From JAWXCH01 sp034440595 (GTDB lineage Bacteria; Planctomycetota; Planctomycetia; Pirellulales; JALHPA01): 19,232 nucleotides of DNA. Below are positions 1 to 7,358 of this stretch, piece by piece. The translations under genes were made by a program, and so were the position numbers. Position 1 is the stretch's first letter, and every line of letters begins with the position of its first letter. The DNA lies in contig JAWXCH010000307.1 in the NCBI GenBank assembly GCA_034440595.1, positions 1 through 19,232 of the forward strand. The letters run 5' to 3'. The notes beneath the pieces were generated by a model. It was given only the letters and a program-made list of their open reading frames with translations. It was not told the DNA's origin and ran no database searches.

Positions 1-186
1 CATCGGGCCGGTGAGCGGGCTCAACGCGCCGTCGCCAAAGCGGTAGACCGTCGACAGGTCGGCGTCGGAGACGGGGACTTTGACGAGCTTGGCGGCGTCG
101 GTCTTGAACTGAGCGATTTCAGCGGCGGGGACGGTGACGTTGACAGGGGTTTTCAGTCCACCGTGCGGGGCAATCAGGTCGGGCAT
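1..186 (-). CDS. sat: Sulfate adenylyltransferase (ATP sulfurylase), N-terminal part, cut by window edge
   Basis: The minus strand reads open from an ATG at 186-184 to the left edge, giving 62 residues. They begin MPDLIAPHGGL and contain VPVSDADLSTVYRFGDG followed by LSPLTGPM. This is the characteristic N-terminus of the monomeric ATP sulfurylase family (Sat/Met3 type), which makes adenosine 5'-phosphosulfate from ATP and sulfate as the first step of sulfate assimilation in the cytoplasm. The catalytic part (HxxH motif) lies outside the window, so completeness cannot be judged. Upstream of the ATG there is only a weak purine stretch (GCGAG). The 240 bases between this gene and the next minus-strand gene should hold its promoter, and they include a 16-base inverted repeat at 253-268. 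Identification is from motif recognition and is quite sure; the alternative of a non-sulfurylase protein is unlikely. Confidence 0.88.
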   Translation of the reverse strand, partial: MPDLIAPHGGLKTPVNVTVPAAEIAQFKTDAAKLVKVPVSDADLSTVYRFGDGALSPLTGPM

Positions 187-252
187 CTCGCGTGTTCCTA
201 CGTTAAATAGACATTCAGAAAGAGACGAAAGTTGGACAATCGTATGGGTAAG

Positions 253-268
253 TTCCCAATATAGGGAA
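253..268. promoter_or_regulatory. Inverted repeat TTCCC-N6-GGGAA upstream of sat, possible operator
   Basis: The 16 bases read TTCCCAATATAGGGAA: two perfect 5-base arms around an AT-rich centre, about 65 bases upstream of the sat start codon. Size, symmetry and position suit a dimeric repressor site. The regulator is not identifiable from the window; a Rrf2- or MarR-type protein is only a guess. Confidence 0.3.
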
Positions 269-328
269 AAAGAGGCTGATCTGACAGGCGAGATGGCGGG
301 GTGGCGGGTGGTATGTAGTAAATAGAGA

Positions 329-386
329 GTGGCACAAGCAGGGCAATGGTTGCCTTAAGACATTGAATGGCAATGGTTTATGCCAC
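329..386. repeat. Imperfect inverted repeat with internal 10-base direct repeat
   Basis: GTGGCA at 329-334 is the reverse complement of TGCCAC at 381-386. Inside them GGCAATGGTT occurs twice, at 342-351 and 369-378. The element sits between sat and the stop codon of the 427-2253 gene, both on the minus strand. The outer arms resemble part of the GTGCCAC element seen at 15766-15788 and 16734-16817, so it may be a decayed relative. It could also be chance. Confidence 0.25.
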
Positions 387-426
387 AATAATCTTCACGC
401 GGTAGCTCTTTGAGTAACCAGCTGTT

Positions 427-2253
427 TCACTGCGCCGGTGGTTGCAGCGCCCGTGCTCGCTTAGCTTCGGCGGCCTGAACGTGTCGAACGTAGTTTCCGA
501 TCCAATGCAAGGCTGTTGCGGGAACGACAAGCGATGCTTCACAGCGTGATTTGTTTACGGCAATGCCGAAGCCAACTGGCTGCGTGGGTGGAAGTTTTGG
601 GAACTGGACATCTGAGTTGGGGGGCAGTAGTGCGACAACGATAGCCAGACTATGTTTAATTAACTCATTAAAATGAACGAGCAGGACGAGCTGCGAGTTT
701 GCAGGCAGTTGCTTGACAACAAACTGGACATCCTCCCGATCAGCCAAAGTACCACCGTTGCCGCGCACTGCCTGGATTGCCCGCCGCATTAATCCAGCGT
801 AGCAAGTAACTGCAAAAGTGTGCTTATCGATGGCTGCTTCATACTGAGTGCGGTTCGTGAAATCTCCTACCATTATCTCTATTGCTCGCTTACGCCGTGC
901 GTCCGCTTCGTCGGCTGGCGCGGCGGCAGGCGATTCGTGTCGCTGCTTCTTTACGGATACTCCTTCGATCTGAATGGTTTTCGTGTCAGCTTTTGCAATA
1001 GGACCCTTTTTCGGCCCTACAAAAGTGAATGTTTCGGCATCGGCAACCTTGAGCAAAAGAACTGTCGAGTCGATTGGGGATCGGCCCAGTTCATAACCTC
1101 TCCACAGCAGGTGAATGGAATTTATCTGCTGGAGAAGGGACAACAGGTTTTCGTTTAGCTCCTTAAGCGGCGATGAATTCCGTATTCCATCATCCAGTGA
1201 ATTGACGACCAAGTGAGCAAGTGCCTCAGTTCCTTCGTTCAATAGCGCTCCCTCCGCAGCCAGAATAAACGGTTCATTAGGTAGCTCGGCAAATGCCGGC
1301 TTATTTGGGACAGGAATTTTGTCGGCAGCTTTGCTAGTCGCCCCGTCTGGAGCAAAAGTTGAAAACGCGCTTACATTCAGACCTCCGTCCCCTTCAACAC
1401 GGATTGCCAAACCAATATGTGCGAGGTCGGATCTGATGGTCTGCAAAATATTGCAATACCCTTGAACGAATGGCCGAGTTGCAAGCATTTCGCTGCCGGG
1501 AGTTTCAATAGTCAGTTGCTTGTCCACTCGCTCCAATTGCTGACGCAAGGAGTCGATTTCCTTTTGCAGCGAGTTCGGTTGAGCAATCGCCACCACATCC
1601 TGCTTGTTCATCCAATCGTGCATCGGTGTCAGCGAACTGGTAATACTCTTGCCGCTGGCGAGGTACTTTCGCAACGCCGGCAGATTATTTGCCAGAGTTA
1701 GCACCGCATGACTGCCACGCTGCGCGACCAGCAACTTCTCCCCCGCGATCGTGACGGGGGTGATCTCCTCGATGTCTGCTGCGGTGAAGTTCTCAACAAA
1801 CGCCACATAGTCGCTGACTTTGATCAGCAGCAGAGGCGGCTTTTCCAAGATTGCCCCTTCAGTTGGCAAGCAGAGGACTGCGATTGAACCACTTTCATCG
1901 ACCCCTTCAAATGCGCGAGTCGCCTGCTTGACCAGTTCCAGCAGGTTTGGAACCGGGAAGCCAAGCTGCTTGCCGACCAATTTTGCTTTGGCCTCGGCGG
2001 CAGTAGGATCTTTGATCAGCAGAAACGCCGCGGCATCCTCGGGGATGAGTTGCACAATCTCAGCCCAGGCTGGGTCGAGTGCAGCCTTTTCGAGTGCGAC
2101 CGGTGGCGTGGCGGGTTCTTTTGCTTTCGACGCATTTTGCTCGGCAGGAGCATCGGGCGTTTGAGCAGCTACGGGTTGAAACGAAAGCAGCCACCCGGCG
2201 GCGAAAAGCAACGTCAAGAACGTTTTGAAGCAACTCGTCTTGGCAAAATACAT
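427..2253 (-). CDS. Secreted protein of unknown function, 608 residues
   Basis: The start is ATG at 2253-2251, with AGGGG five bases upstream, a usable ribosome site. Residues 1-31 form a typical Sec signal peptide: basic start, hydrophobic stretch FLTLLFAAGWLLSF, then VAA before Q. The mature protein therefore probably lies in the periplasm. After a short Ala/Pro/Lys linker, residues of about 60-220 (IPEDAAAFLLIKDP onwards) and about 330-460 alternate hydrophobic strands and helices, including two similar segments, PPLLLIKVSDYVAF and STVLLLKVADAETF. These could be two related domains. I recognise no catalytic motif or named family; the general layout recalls large exported planctomycete proteins without assigned function. 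It faces the 2448 gene divergently across 194 bases. Confidence is high that it is a gene and low on function. Confidence 0.8.
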   Translation of the reverse strand: MYFAKTSCFKTFLTLLFAAGWLLSFQPVAAQTPDAPAEQNASKAKEPATPPVALEKAALDPAWAEIVQLIPEDAAAFLLIKDPTAAEAKAKLVGKQLGFPVPNLLELVKQATRAFEGVDESGSIAVLCLPTEGAILEKPPLLLIKVSDYVAFVENFTAADIEEITPVTIAGEKLLVAQRGSHAVLTLANNLPALRKYLASGKSITSSLTPMHDWMNKQDVVAIAQPNSLQKEIDSLRQQLERVDKQLTIETPGSEMLATRPFVQGYCNILQTIRSDLAHIGLAIRVEGDGGLNVSAFSTFAPDGATSKAADKIPVPNKPAFAELPNEPFILAAEGALLNEGTEALAHLVVNSLDDGIRNSSPLKELNENLLSLLQQINSIHLLWRGYELGRSPIDSTVLLLKVADAETFTFVGPKKGPIAKADTKTIQIEGVSVKKQRHESPAAAPADEADARRKRAIEIMVGDFTNRTQYEAAIDKHTFAVTCYAGLMRRAIQAVRGNGGTLADREDVQFVVKQLPANSQLVLLVHFNELIKHSLAIVVALLPPNSDVQFPKLPPTQPVGFGIAVNKSRCEASLVVPATALHWIGNYVRHVQAAEAKRARALQPPAQ

Positions 2254-2447
2254 GGCAACCCCTGGCGTTTGAAAAGGAAATACCGTGGCGTTCGGTGACA
2301 GATGATCCTATCTGGTCCCGTGGCTTTATTTCAAGAGCGAAAAATGGCAAACCGAGAAAAAGTTGACAGAGCTACTGGCGTCGGGGAGAGTACAAAGTAG
2401 CTTATTGCTGCATTGAGGCCGTCGCCTGTGCAGCTTGGTCTTACTGG

Positions 2448-3725
2448 ATGGTTCAAATGCCCGTCTTCTCTGTCACAAGTGAAACGCTCGTCCGCGCTGG
2501 AACACTTAGCTTCGTACTATTTTTTCTAACGGTATCCAAGGGGGCCGGCGAGAAGCCAAGTACCTCCGACAACCGCCAGGACTACGCCCAGCTACTCGCC
2601 CTCTTCCCCGAAGATCGGCAAGCGTATGGCAAAGATTCGTTCCGCGGCTATATGGGGGATCAGCCAATGACGATGGGGCAAGTAGTCTCGGCAGAGGCGA
2701 TCCATTATCGACATTCGCCGAACGACGAGAGCCGCCGCCGCGTGCGGGCTGGCGTGCGATGGCTGCTCGACAATGCCGATCTGGATAAGGACGGAGCGCC
2801 CGGCTGGGGATTGCCGCAGCCTTGGGACACCTGGAGCGACGGCACGGAGAATCCCGCCAATCACTCTTACACTATCACGACCGCGATCGTGATTTACGGC
2901 CTGCTCGACGCACTGCAGGCCAAGGATCTGTGGAACGACGCCGAACGAGCCGAGCAACGCGCGATGCTGGTAGCGGTGTCGCGGCGATGGTGTCGCGAAA
3001 TATGGTCCGACGGCTATGGGGGTGGATACTTTTGGTATAGCCCACGAAAGGTGGATGACGCATTTGGTGTGAATGTGGCGGCGATGTTTCTGGGTAGCCT
3101 GACTCGGTTAATAGCCGAACAGCCGGACGCGCTGACGGACGAAGATCGCAAGCTGTTCACCGCGCGGCGCGACGCACAGGCCAAGGCGATTGTTTCCACG
3201 GTGGAGCGGCGCAAAGGTCAGCCATTTTGGAAGTATGCCCCGCTGCCGAACCGTTTCAACTTGGACCGGCCCAACGATCTGTTGCATCACGCCTATACGC
3301 TGTGGGGAATTGAAACGTATCGCGATGCCAAGGGTCCGGTCGAGATTCCCTGGACCCGTGCCGAAGCGGTCAGTTCGATGGACAAGTTTTGGCGCGATGG
3401 CGTGCCGCAGGAGTACCCGCAGAACGGCGGCACGCTGGCGAAATTGCCGGCTCGGCTGTGGAGTGTCGGGATGATGCTGGCGTTCTATGCGCAGTTTGGC
3501 AGCGAGAAGCAAGCGGCCGATTGCTTTGGCGCGATCCGTGATCGCTATGGCAAGTGGCCACAGTTGCAGTTGCTGCCGGTCGCTACAAAGGCGGTCGAAA
3601 AAACCGCCACACAAAAAGCCAATGTGCAAGCCAATGCTCCGTTCATCCCGCGACAAGCAGCGCATGTGCTGTATGGGTTGGCGATTGAGTGTTATGGGGG
3701 GAAGGCGCCGCGAAAAGAGAAGTGA
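2448..3725 (+). CDS. Secreted protein, probable alpha/alpha-toroid fold, possibly carbohydrate-active
   Basis: This encodes 425 residues. The N-terminus has a hydrophobic segment (about residues 16-30, ending near SKGAG) that looks like a signal peptide. ATG at 2457 (residue 4) is an equally possible start, as neither has a clear ribosome site. The body is rich in aromatic residues and helices. Recognisable blocks are GWGLPQPWDTWSDG near residue 118, GGYFWYSPRKVDDAFG near 191 and HHAYTLWGIETY near 279. Tryptophan-rich loops between regularly spaced helices are typical of (alpha/alpha) toroids such as epimerases, polysaccharide lyases and glycoside hydrolases acting on sugars outside the cytoplasm. 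No family-specific catalytic residue was identified, so substrate and reaction are unknown. Antisense frames here are long but carry no recognisable protein. Confidence 0.75.
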   Translation: MVQMPVFSVTSETLVRAGTLSFVLFFLTVSKGAGEKPSTSDNRQDYAQLLALFPEDRQAYGKDSFRGYMGDQPMTMGQVVSAEAIHYRHSPNDESRRRVRAGVRWLLDNADLDKDGAPGWGLPQPWDTWSDGTENPANHSYTITTAIVIYGLLDALQAKDLWNDAERAEQRAMLVAVSRRWCREIWSDGYGGGYFWYSPRKVDDAFGVNVAAMFLGSLTRLIAEQPDALTDEDRKLFTARRDAQAKAIVSTVERRKGQPFWKYAPLPNRFNLDRPNDLLHHAYTLWGIETYRDAKGPVEIPWTRAEAVSSMDKFWRDGVPQEYPQNGGTLAKLPARLWSVGMMLAFYAQFGSEKQAADCFGAIRDRYGKWPQLQLLPVATKAVEKTATQKANVQANAPFIPRQAAHVLYGLAIECYGGKAPRKEK

Positions 3726-3784
3726 GAGGAGACGAGCTAGTAGCGAACCGAATAGGGTGTCAAATTGTCTACTGATTCGGAACC

Positions 3785-4408
3785 ATGCACCCGTACCCCG
3801 ACATACCGAACCGCAACGTACCGACCGACGCCGCGATTGCCGCTACGCTGGGGATCAGTGAACTTCGCCTAGTAAGCGACTACCTTCGCAATGAAGATGG
3901 ATCGCGCAGAGGACTATTGCGAGCAAATTCGATCTGGACGCTCAAAGTGGAACCGACGTTCTATCATACCTGGGTGGTCGGAATTTGTAGCGCGGAGGGA
4001 AGGGAGTTTCGCACGAAGAGTGTGCCCGGTTGGATACGCGGGTTCGTAGCATTCGGCGACAGGGTGATCGTGAAGGAGCTTGAGGCGGATCCGTTGCTGT
4101 CAACAATTACTCAGATTCCGCTGGCTGTAGCAGAACGAATTGTCTGTTTAGACGGAGTCGGACATGAATTGAAAATTCAGTCTGGCGGGCTAGAGTGTTT
4201 GCTCAAGTTTGCGTATGCACCCACAGAAGTTCTGGGATCGGTGGTGAGAATCTGCAACGAGGTTGCTAATAGCATTGCCAAACAAACTGGTCACGAATCA
4301 CTAACGGAACTCATCGACGCCACTCGGCGGGCGAAATACGAGGAGTGGTGTCGGACGAAAAGGATCGTGGTGTTGGATGCAACACGATCCGACGTAGAAT
4401 TTCTGTGA
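3785..4408 (+). CDS. Hypothetical protein, 207 residues
   Basis: The ATG at 3785 is the first possible start after an in-frame TGA at 3773-3775, so the start is fixed unless a rare codon is used. No Shine-Dalgarno site is visible. No signal peptide or membrane segment is evident, so a cytoplasmic location is likely. The middle (about residues 50-100) looks like beta strands, with segments such as WTLKVEPTFYHTWVVG and GFVAFGDRVIVKEL. The last 70 residues look helical, rich in charged residues, and end near RIVVLDATRSDVEFL. No family was recognised. It lies 59 bases after the 2448 gene on the same strand and converges on the DinB-like gene. It is considered real because it fills a stretch with no competing frame and has balanced amino-acid composition. 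Confidence 0.6.
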   Translation: MHPYPDIPNRNVPTDAAIAATLGISELRLVSDYLRNEDGSRRGLLRANSIWTLKVEPTFYHTWVVGICSAEGREFRTKSVPGWIRGFVAFGDRVIVKELEADPLLSTITQIPLAVAERIVCLDGVGHELKIQSGGLECLLKFAYAPTEVLGSVVRICNEVANSIAKQTGHESLTELIDATRRAKYEEWCRTKRIVVLDATRSDVEFL

Positions 4409-4413
4409 ATTTA

Positions 4414-4505
4414 ACCGCTTCGCGGTAACGATTTACATGGGCCTTATACCCAGGGTGCGCCGCTGCGCAGCGACCCTGGGCTTCGGGATTAAACGCCTAC
4501 GGCGT
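4414..4505. repeat. Cluster of three palindromes between convergent genes
   Basis: Three inverted repeats follow each other within 92 bases. ACCGC-TTC-GCGGT is at 4414-4426. A 32-base near-palindrome at 4449-4480 has arms CCCAGGGT and ACCCTGGG around GCGC and the perfect palindrome CGCTGCGCAGCG. ACGCC-TAC-GGCGT is at 4493-4505. The cluster starts six bases after the stop of the 3785 gene and ends 36 bases from the stop of the DinB-like gene. It is placed to end or stabilise transcripts from both sides, though it has no T-run. From memory, similar CCCAGGGT/CTACGGCG modules recur between genes in planctomycete genomes, but that was not checked here. Confidence 0.65.
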
Positions 4506-4541
4506 ATTACTAATAGCGACATGTCCGTGCATTGCCAACTG

Positions 4542-5069
4542 CTAGCCTCTCAACCTCTTCTCCAATATCCCCAAATGATGCTCCGCGTGGCCGACCAGGG
4601 CGTAGGCCATTGCACGGGCAGAGATGGGGTGGCTGCTGACTGTGCCCATGTGCTGCCAGGCGGCGGCCGGAATGTTCTGAAACAGCGCAATGTGCGAGCG
4701 CCTCAGATGGACAAATTCGTCGACCAGTTGTGACAGGGGGATCTGGTTAAAATCGACCGCTGCCATGAAGGCGTTCTCATCAAAGCCCGGCAGCGGCGTG
4801 CTATCGGCTCGTGCCAGTCGAAGTGTTCGGTAGCCAAAGACACGTTCGGTATCGGTGATGTGCCCGACGACCTGGTGCGTGCTCCAGGTATAAGGAGCAT
4901 GATGGACCAGCGCCTCCTCGGCAGAGATTCCGCTCAGCAAGGTAGTCAACCGTGTGAGCTGGCCGGTCAGCGCCGCGGGAATCTCCAACGGCAAGGCCAA
5001 CTGAATGTACTGATCAAATCCGGGAGCGTATTCGCCCGGCTCGGGTTGGCTGAGGGCAAACTGGGACAT
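4542..5069 (-). CDS. DinB-like four-helix protein (DinB_2 / YfiT-type putative metalloenzyme)
   Basis: Starting at ATG 5069-5067 gives 175 residues beginning MSQFALSQPEPGEY. GGAG lies seven bases upstream (plus-strand CTCC at 5077-5080), which decides this start over a TTG further upstream. The protein has the pattern of the DinB superfamily, a four-helix bundle that often binds one metal through three histidines. The candidate ligands are the His of VGHITDTER near residue 71 and two of the His in GHAEHHLGIL near the C-terminus. Length fits the family. Members include bacillithiol- and mycothiol-dependent transferases and many uncharacterised stress proteins, so the substrate cannot be named. 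It is transcribed away from kdsD, with a 12-base palindrome just upstream at 5085-5096. Confidence 0.85.
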   Translation of the reverse strand: MSQFALSQPEPGEYAPGFDQYIQLALPLEIPAALTGQLTRLTTLLSGISAEEALVHHAPYTWSTHQVVGHITDTERVFGYRTLRLARADSTPLPGFDENAFMAAVDFNQIPLSQLVDEFVHLRRSHIALFQNIPAAAWQHMGTVSSHPISARAMAYALVGHAEHHLGILEKRLRG

Positions 5070-5084
5070 CGCGCTACTCCGTAT

Positions 5085-5096
5085 CGTGCTAGCACG
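5085..5096. promoter_or_regulatory. Perfect 12-base palindrome upstream of the DinB-like gene
   Basis: CGTGCTAGCACG is fully self-complementary and lies 15 bases upstream of the DinB-like start codon, four bases beyond its GGAG site. The position suits an operator overlapping the transcription start. It could also be chance, or act on the divergent kdsD gene 136 bases away. Confidence 0.3.
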
Positions 5097-5231
5097 CGGG
5101 GATAACCTCAATTGCCACCAAACGCTGTCGCCGATACAATCGGCCCGCTTTGTTCTTTCGCGGTGCCCGCTGCTGCGCCGCCAGAACGAATATGGTAGGC
5201 CAATTTCCTCGATTCCGTCAAGGATGACGCG

Positions 5232-6437
5232 ATGATCAACACACCCTCCGCGGTGATTCCCAGCTCACTTTCGCCGTTCGAGCAGATTCGCTACGCGCGA
5301 CAGATATTGCACCTGGAGTCGCAGGCACTGCAAACGGTGGCCGAGCGACTGGATACCGAGTTCTGCCGTGCCGTCGATCGACTCTATCTGTGCAGCGGCA
5401 ATGTGATTGTGACCGGCATTGGCAAGGCGGGGCTGATTGGCCAGAAACTGGCGGCAACGCTGGCCTCGACCGGTACGCGCAGCCACTTCCTCCACCCGGC
5501 CGAAGCAGTGCACGGTGACCTGGGGCAGATCCACCGCGAAGATGTCGTGCTGATCCTTTCGCAAAGTGGCGAAACCGAAGAGGTCATTCGTTTACTCCCT
5601 TCGCTGGCTGAAATTGGTGTATCGATCATTGCGATCACCGGGCGTCGAAACAGCACGCTGGGCCGTGCTTCATCAGTGGTGATTGAACTCGGGCCGCTCA
5701 AAGAAGCCTGCTCGCTCGGTCTGGCACCTAGTACCAGCACCACGGCGATGCTGGGCATGGGAGATGCCCTGGCCCTGGTGACTAGTCGGATGCGGTCCTT
5801 TGGCCGCGAGGACTTTGCCCGATTTCATCCGGGTGGCAACCTTGGTCGCCAGCTATCCAAAGTCGAAGAGTACATGCGTAAACGGAGTGAATGCCGCATT
5901 GCAACGACTGCACAATCGGTTCGTGACGTGCTGGTACAAGTCCGCGCTCCCGGGCGACGCAGCGGAGCGATTATGATCGTTGACGAAGAGGGTGTGCTGC
6001 GCGGCATCTTTACCGATAGCGATCTGGCGCGCATGTTTGAATCGCGCCGCGATCAGATGCTGGACGATCCGATTCGACTGGTCATGACGCGGTCGCCGGC
6101 GACGGTAACAGCCGGCAGCATGATGACCGATGCGGTCGAAGTCATGGCTGAGCGCAAGATCAGCGAATTGCCCGTGGTCGACGTTGCGGGCCGCCCGATC
6201 GGCATGCTGGATATCACGGACATCGTGAGTCTGTTTCCGGTAGAGACCCCTTCGCGCGACGGGCGGCCAACGGGCATTGCACGGAAGATCGTCCCTGCCG
6301 CGCCAGCACCGTCTGCTGTGCAGCAGTCCGCAAACCTTACGCAGCCGGTTCAGTCGACGCCAGCAGGCGGGACACCACGCCCAAAAAGTCAGTCTTTTTT
6401 CGATAATCGCCGCACGAGTGAACACGAACGAACGTAG
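5232..6437 (+). CDS. kdsD: Arabinose-5-phosphate isomerase (KdsD/KpsF family)
   Basis: This converts ribulose 5-phosphate to arabinose 5-phosphate, the first committed step of Kdo synthesis for lipopolysaccharide, in the cytoplasm. The SIS sugar-isomerase domain covers about residues 40-205. It contains GNVIVTGIGKAG, the phosphate-binding LSQSGETEE, and APSTSTTAMLGMGDALA, and ends with FHPGGNLGR, all hallmarks of KdsD/KpsF. Two CBS domains follow, about 210-275 (with GIFTDSDLARMFE) and 280-335 (with KISELPVVD and IGMLDITDIV). The enzyme part matches the usual length of about 325 residues. An extra tail of about 65 Pro/Ala/Ser-rich, probably disordered residues is unusual. ATG 5232 has AAGGA about seven bases upstream. 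The next gene, kdsC, acts later in the same pathway. Confidence 0.95.
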   Translation: MINTPSAVIPSSLSPFEQIRYARQILHLESQALQTVAERLDTEFCRAVDRLYLCSGNVIVTGIGKAGLIGQKLAATLASTGTRSHFLHPAEAVHGDLGQIHREDVVLILSQSGETEEVIRLLPSLAEIGVSIIAITGRRNSTLGRASSVVIELGPLKEACSLGLAPSTSTTAMLGMGDALALVTSRMRSFGREDFARFHPGGNLGRQLSKVEEYMRKRSECRIATTAQSVRDVLVQVRAPGRRSGAIMIVDEEGVLRGIFTDSDLARMFESRRDQMLDDPIRLVMTRSPATVTAGSMMTDAVEVMAERKISELPVVDVAGRPIGMLDITDIVSLFPVETPSRDGRPTGIARKIVPAAPAPSAVQQSANLTQPVQSTPAGGTPRPKSQSFFDNRRTSEHERT

Positions 6438-6446
6438 AACCGGGAA

Positions 6447-6460
6447 CGGTTTATAAACCG
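6447..6460. repeat. Perfect 14-base AT-centred palindrome after kdsD
   Basis: CGGTTTATAAACCG is fully self-complementary and begins nine bases after the kdsD stop codon. There is no spacer between the arms, so it is a poor RNA hairpin and more like a protein-binding site or repeat boundary. It precedes the large nested palindrome at 6494-6695. Confidence 0.4.
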
Positions 6461-6493
6461 AACGACACGCCCCCTTGAAGCTACCATCATTGA

Positions 6494-6695
6494 TTCACCG
6501 CAGAGATCGCCGAGAGCGCGAAGGACGCGCAGAGCTTGAAAACACAACCCACACTCCGATTTAGCTATTATCCTGTGCATCCTGTCTATCTTTGTTCAAA
6601 AGAACAGAAGACAGAATGAACAACGATGGACTGGATGGACTGGATAGAGGGCAAGTTTCATCTCTGCGTCATCCTCTGCGTTCTCTGCGGTAAAA
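6494..6695. repeat. Nested imperfect palindrome of about 200 bases between kdsD and kdsC
   Basis: This fills most of the 316-base gap between the two genes, and no reading frame here looks like a protein. The outer arms begin with ACCGCAGAGA at 6497-6506, perfectly complementary to TCTCTGCGGT at 6682-6691. They continue as degenerate GCAGAG-type units on the left (to about 6534) and CTCTGCG units on the right (from about 6661). Inner arms pair about 6570-6597 (CATCCTGTCTATC then TTGTTC) with about 6618-6646 (GAACAA then tandem CTGGATGGA units). The centre is AAAAGAACAGAAGACAG. A transcript could fold into a long broken hairpin. From memory, CGCAGAG-unit spacers occur in planctomycete and verrucomicrobial genomes, suggesting a dispersed non-coding repeat. 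Confidence 0.65.
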
Positions 6696-6753
6696 ATTTT
6701 TGAGAAGCGAAACTAGCGATTCCCAACAACCTCACTGATGCACCAAATCGATC

Positions 6754-7302
6754 ATGCCCGGACTTGAACAACGCTGCCAGCGAATCGAACTGCTCTTATC
6801 CGACGTGGATGGAGTGTTGACCAATGGTGGGGTCGTGTTCGACAACCAAGGAATTGAAAGCAAACGCTTTCACATTCGCGACGGTCTGGGTATTAAACTC
6901 TGGCAACGTGCTGGCGGAAAGTTTGGCATCATCACTGGTCGTGCTTCGCACATCGTCAAACTCCGTGCCGCCGAACTGGGCATCGAACTGATCCGCCAGG
7001 GGATCGAAGACAAATGGCTGACCGTGCGGCAGTTGATGAGCGAACTGCAACTGCAACCTGAACAGGTCGCGTTCATTGGAGACGACTTGCCCGATCGGCC
7101 GGTGATGATGAACGTCGGGCTAGGCATCGCCGTGGCCGACGCCGCCGAGGATGTGCGCCAGGCTGCGCATCACGTGACGACGTTATCTGGAGGCTATGGT
7201 GCGGTGCGCGAAGCAGTTGAAATGATCCTGCGCAAACAAGGCCGCTGGCAAGATCTGTTGCAGCGGTACGGTGGAACTGGTGAGAGTCCTTCCTCGCAAT
7301 AA
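6754..7302 (+). CDS. kdsC: 3-deoxy-D-manno-octulosonate 8-phosphate phosphatase (KdsC)
   Basis: This 182-residue HAD-superfamily enzyme removes phosphate from Kdo 8-phosphate to give Kdo in the cytoplasm. Motif I is DVDGVLT, with nucleophile Asp17 and acid/base Asp19. Motif II is IITGRAS. The Lys of DKWLTV serves as motif III. Motif IV is FIGDDLPD with Asp110/Asp111. The missing cap domain and the ending GGYGAVREAVEMIL are typical of the tetrameric KdsC family, and length agrees with about 180-188 residues. The family also contains CMP-sugar-synthetase-linked phosphatases, but the neighbour kdsD makes KdsC the natural reading. The start ATG 6754 has no clear ribosome site; another ATG at 6738 is out of frame. 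The next gene starts 56 bases after its stop. Confidence 0.94.
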   Translation: MPGLEQRCQRIELLLSDVDGVLTNGGVVFDNQGIESKRFHIRDGLGIKLWQRAGGKFGIITGRASHIVKLRAAELGIELIRQGIEDKWLTVRQLMSELQLQPEQVAFIGDDLPDRPVMMNVGLGIAVADAAEDVRQAAHHVTTLSGGYGAVREAVEMILRKQGRWQDLLQRYGGTGESPSSQ

Positions 7303-7358
7303 TCAAGTTCGCTTTAACGACTCACCTCAAACGCACTGCACTTACCGTTTCGCCTGCC

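Noticed and set aside
234..259. Minus-strand GGAACTT followed by GTCCAA upstream of sat, resembling the ECF promoter
   Set aside because: Only 12 bases separate the two parts instead of 16-17, so it should not work as an ECF promoter.
2363..2396. TTGACA at 2363 as a promoter for the 2448 gene
   Set aside because: At 16-18 bases downstream there is no acceptable -10; the nearest similar hexamer, TACAAA, is 22 bases away.
3748..3780. CCGAAT and ATTCGG inverted repeat between the 2448 and 3785 genes
   Set aside because: Six-base arms 21 bases apart are easily expected by chance and the loop is too long for a terminator.
4437..4733. Plus-strand open frame of 98 codons over the palindromes
   Set aside because: It runs through the repeat cluster and then antisense to the DinB-like gene. 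Its sequence is explained by the repeats and by codon shadow.
5070..5111. Extended DinB-like start at a TTG (5111)
   Set aside because: ATG 5069 has GGAG seven bases upstream and gives the usual family length; the extension includes the palindrome at 5085-5096.
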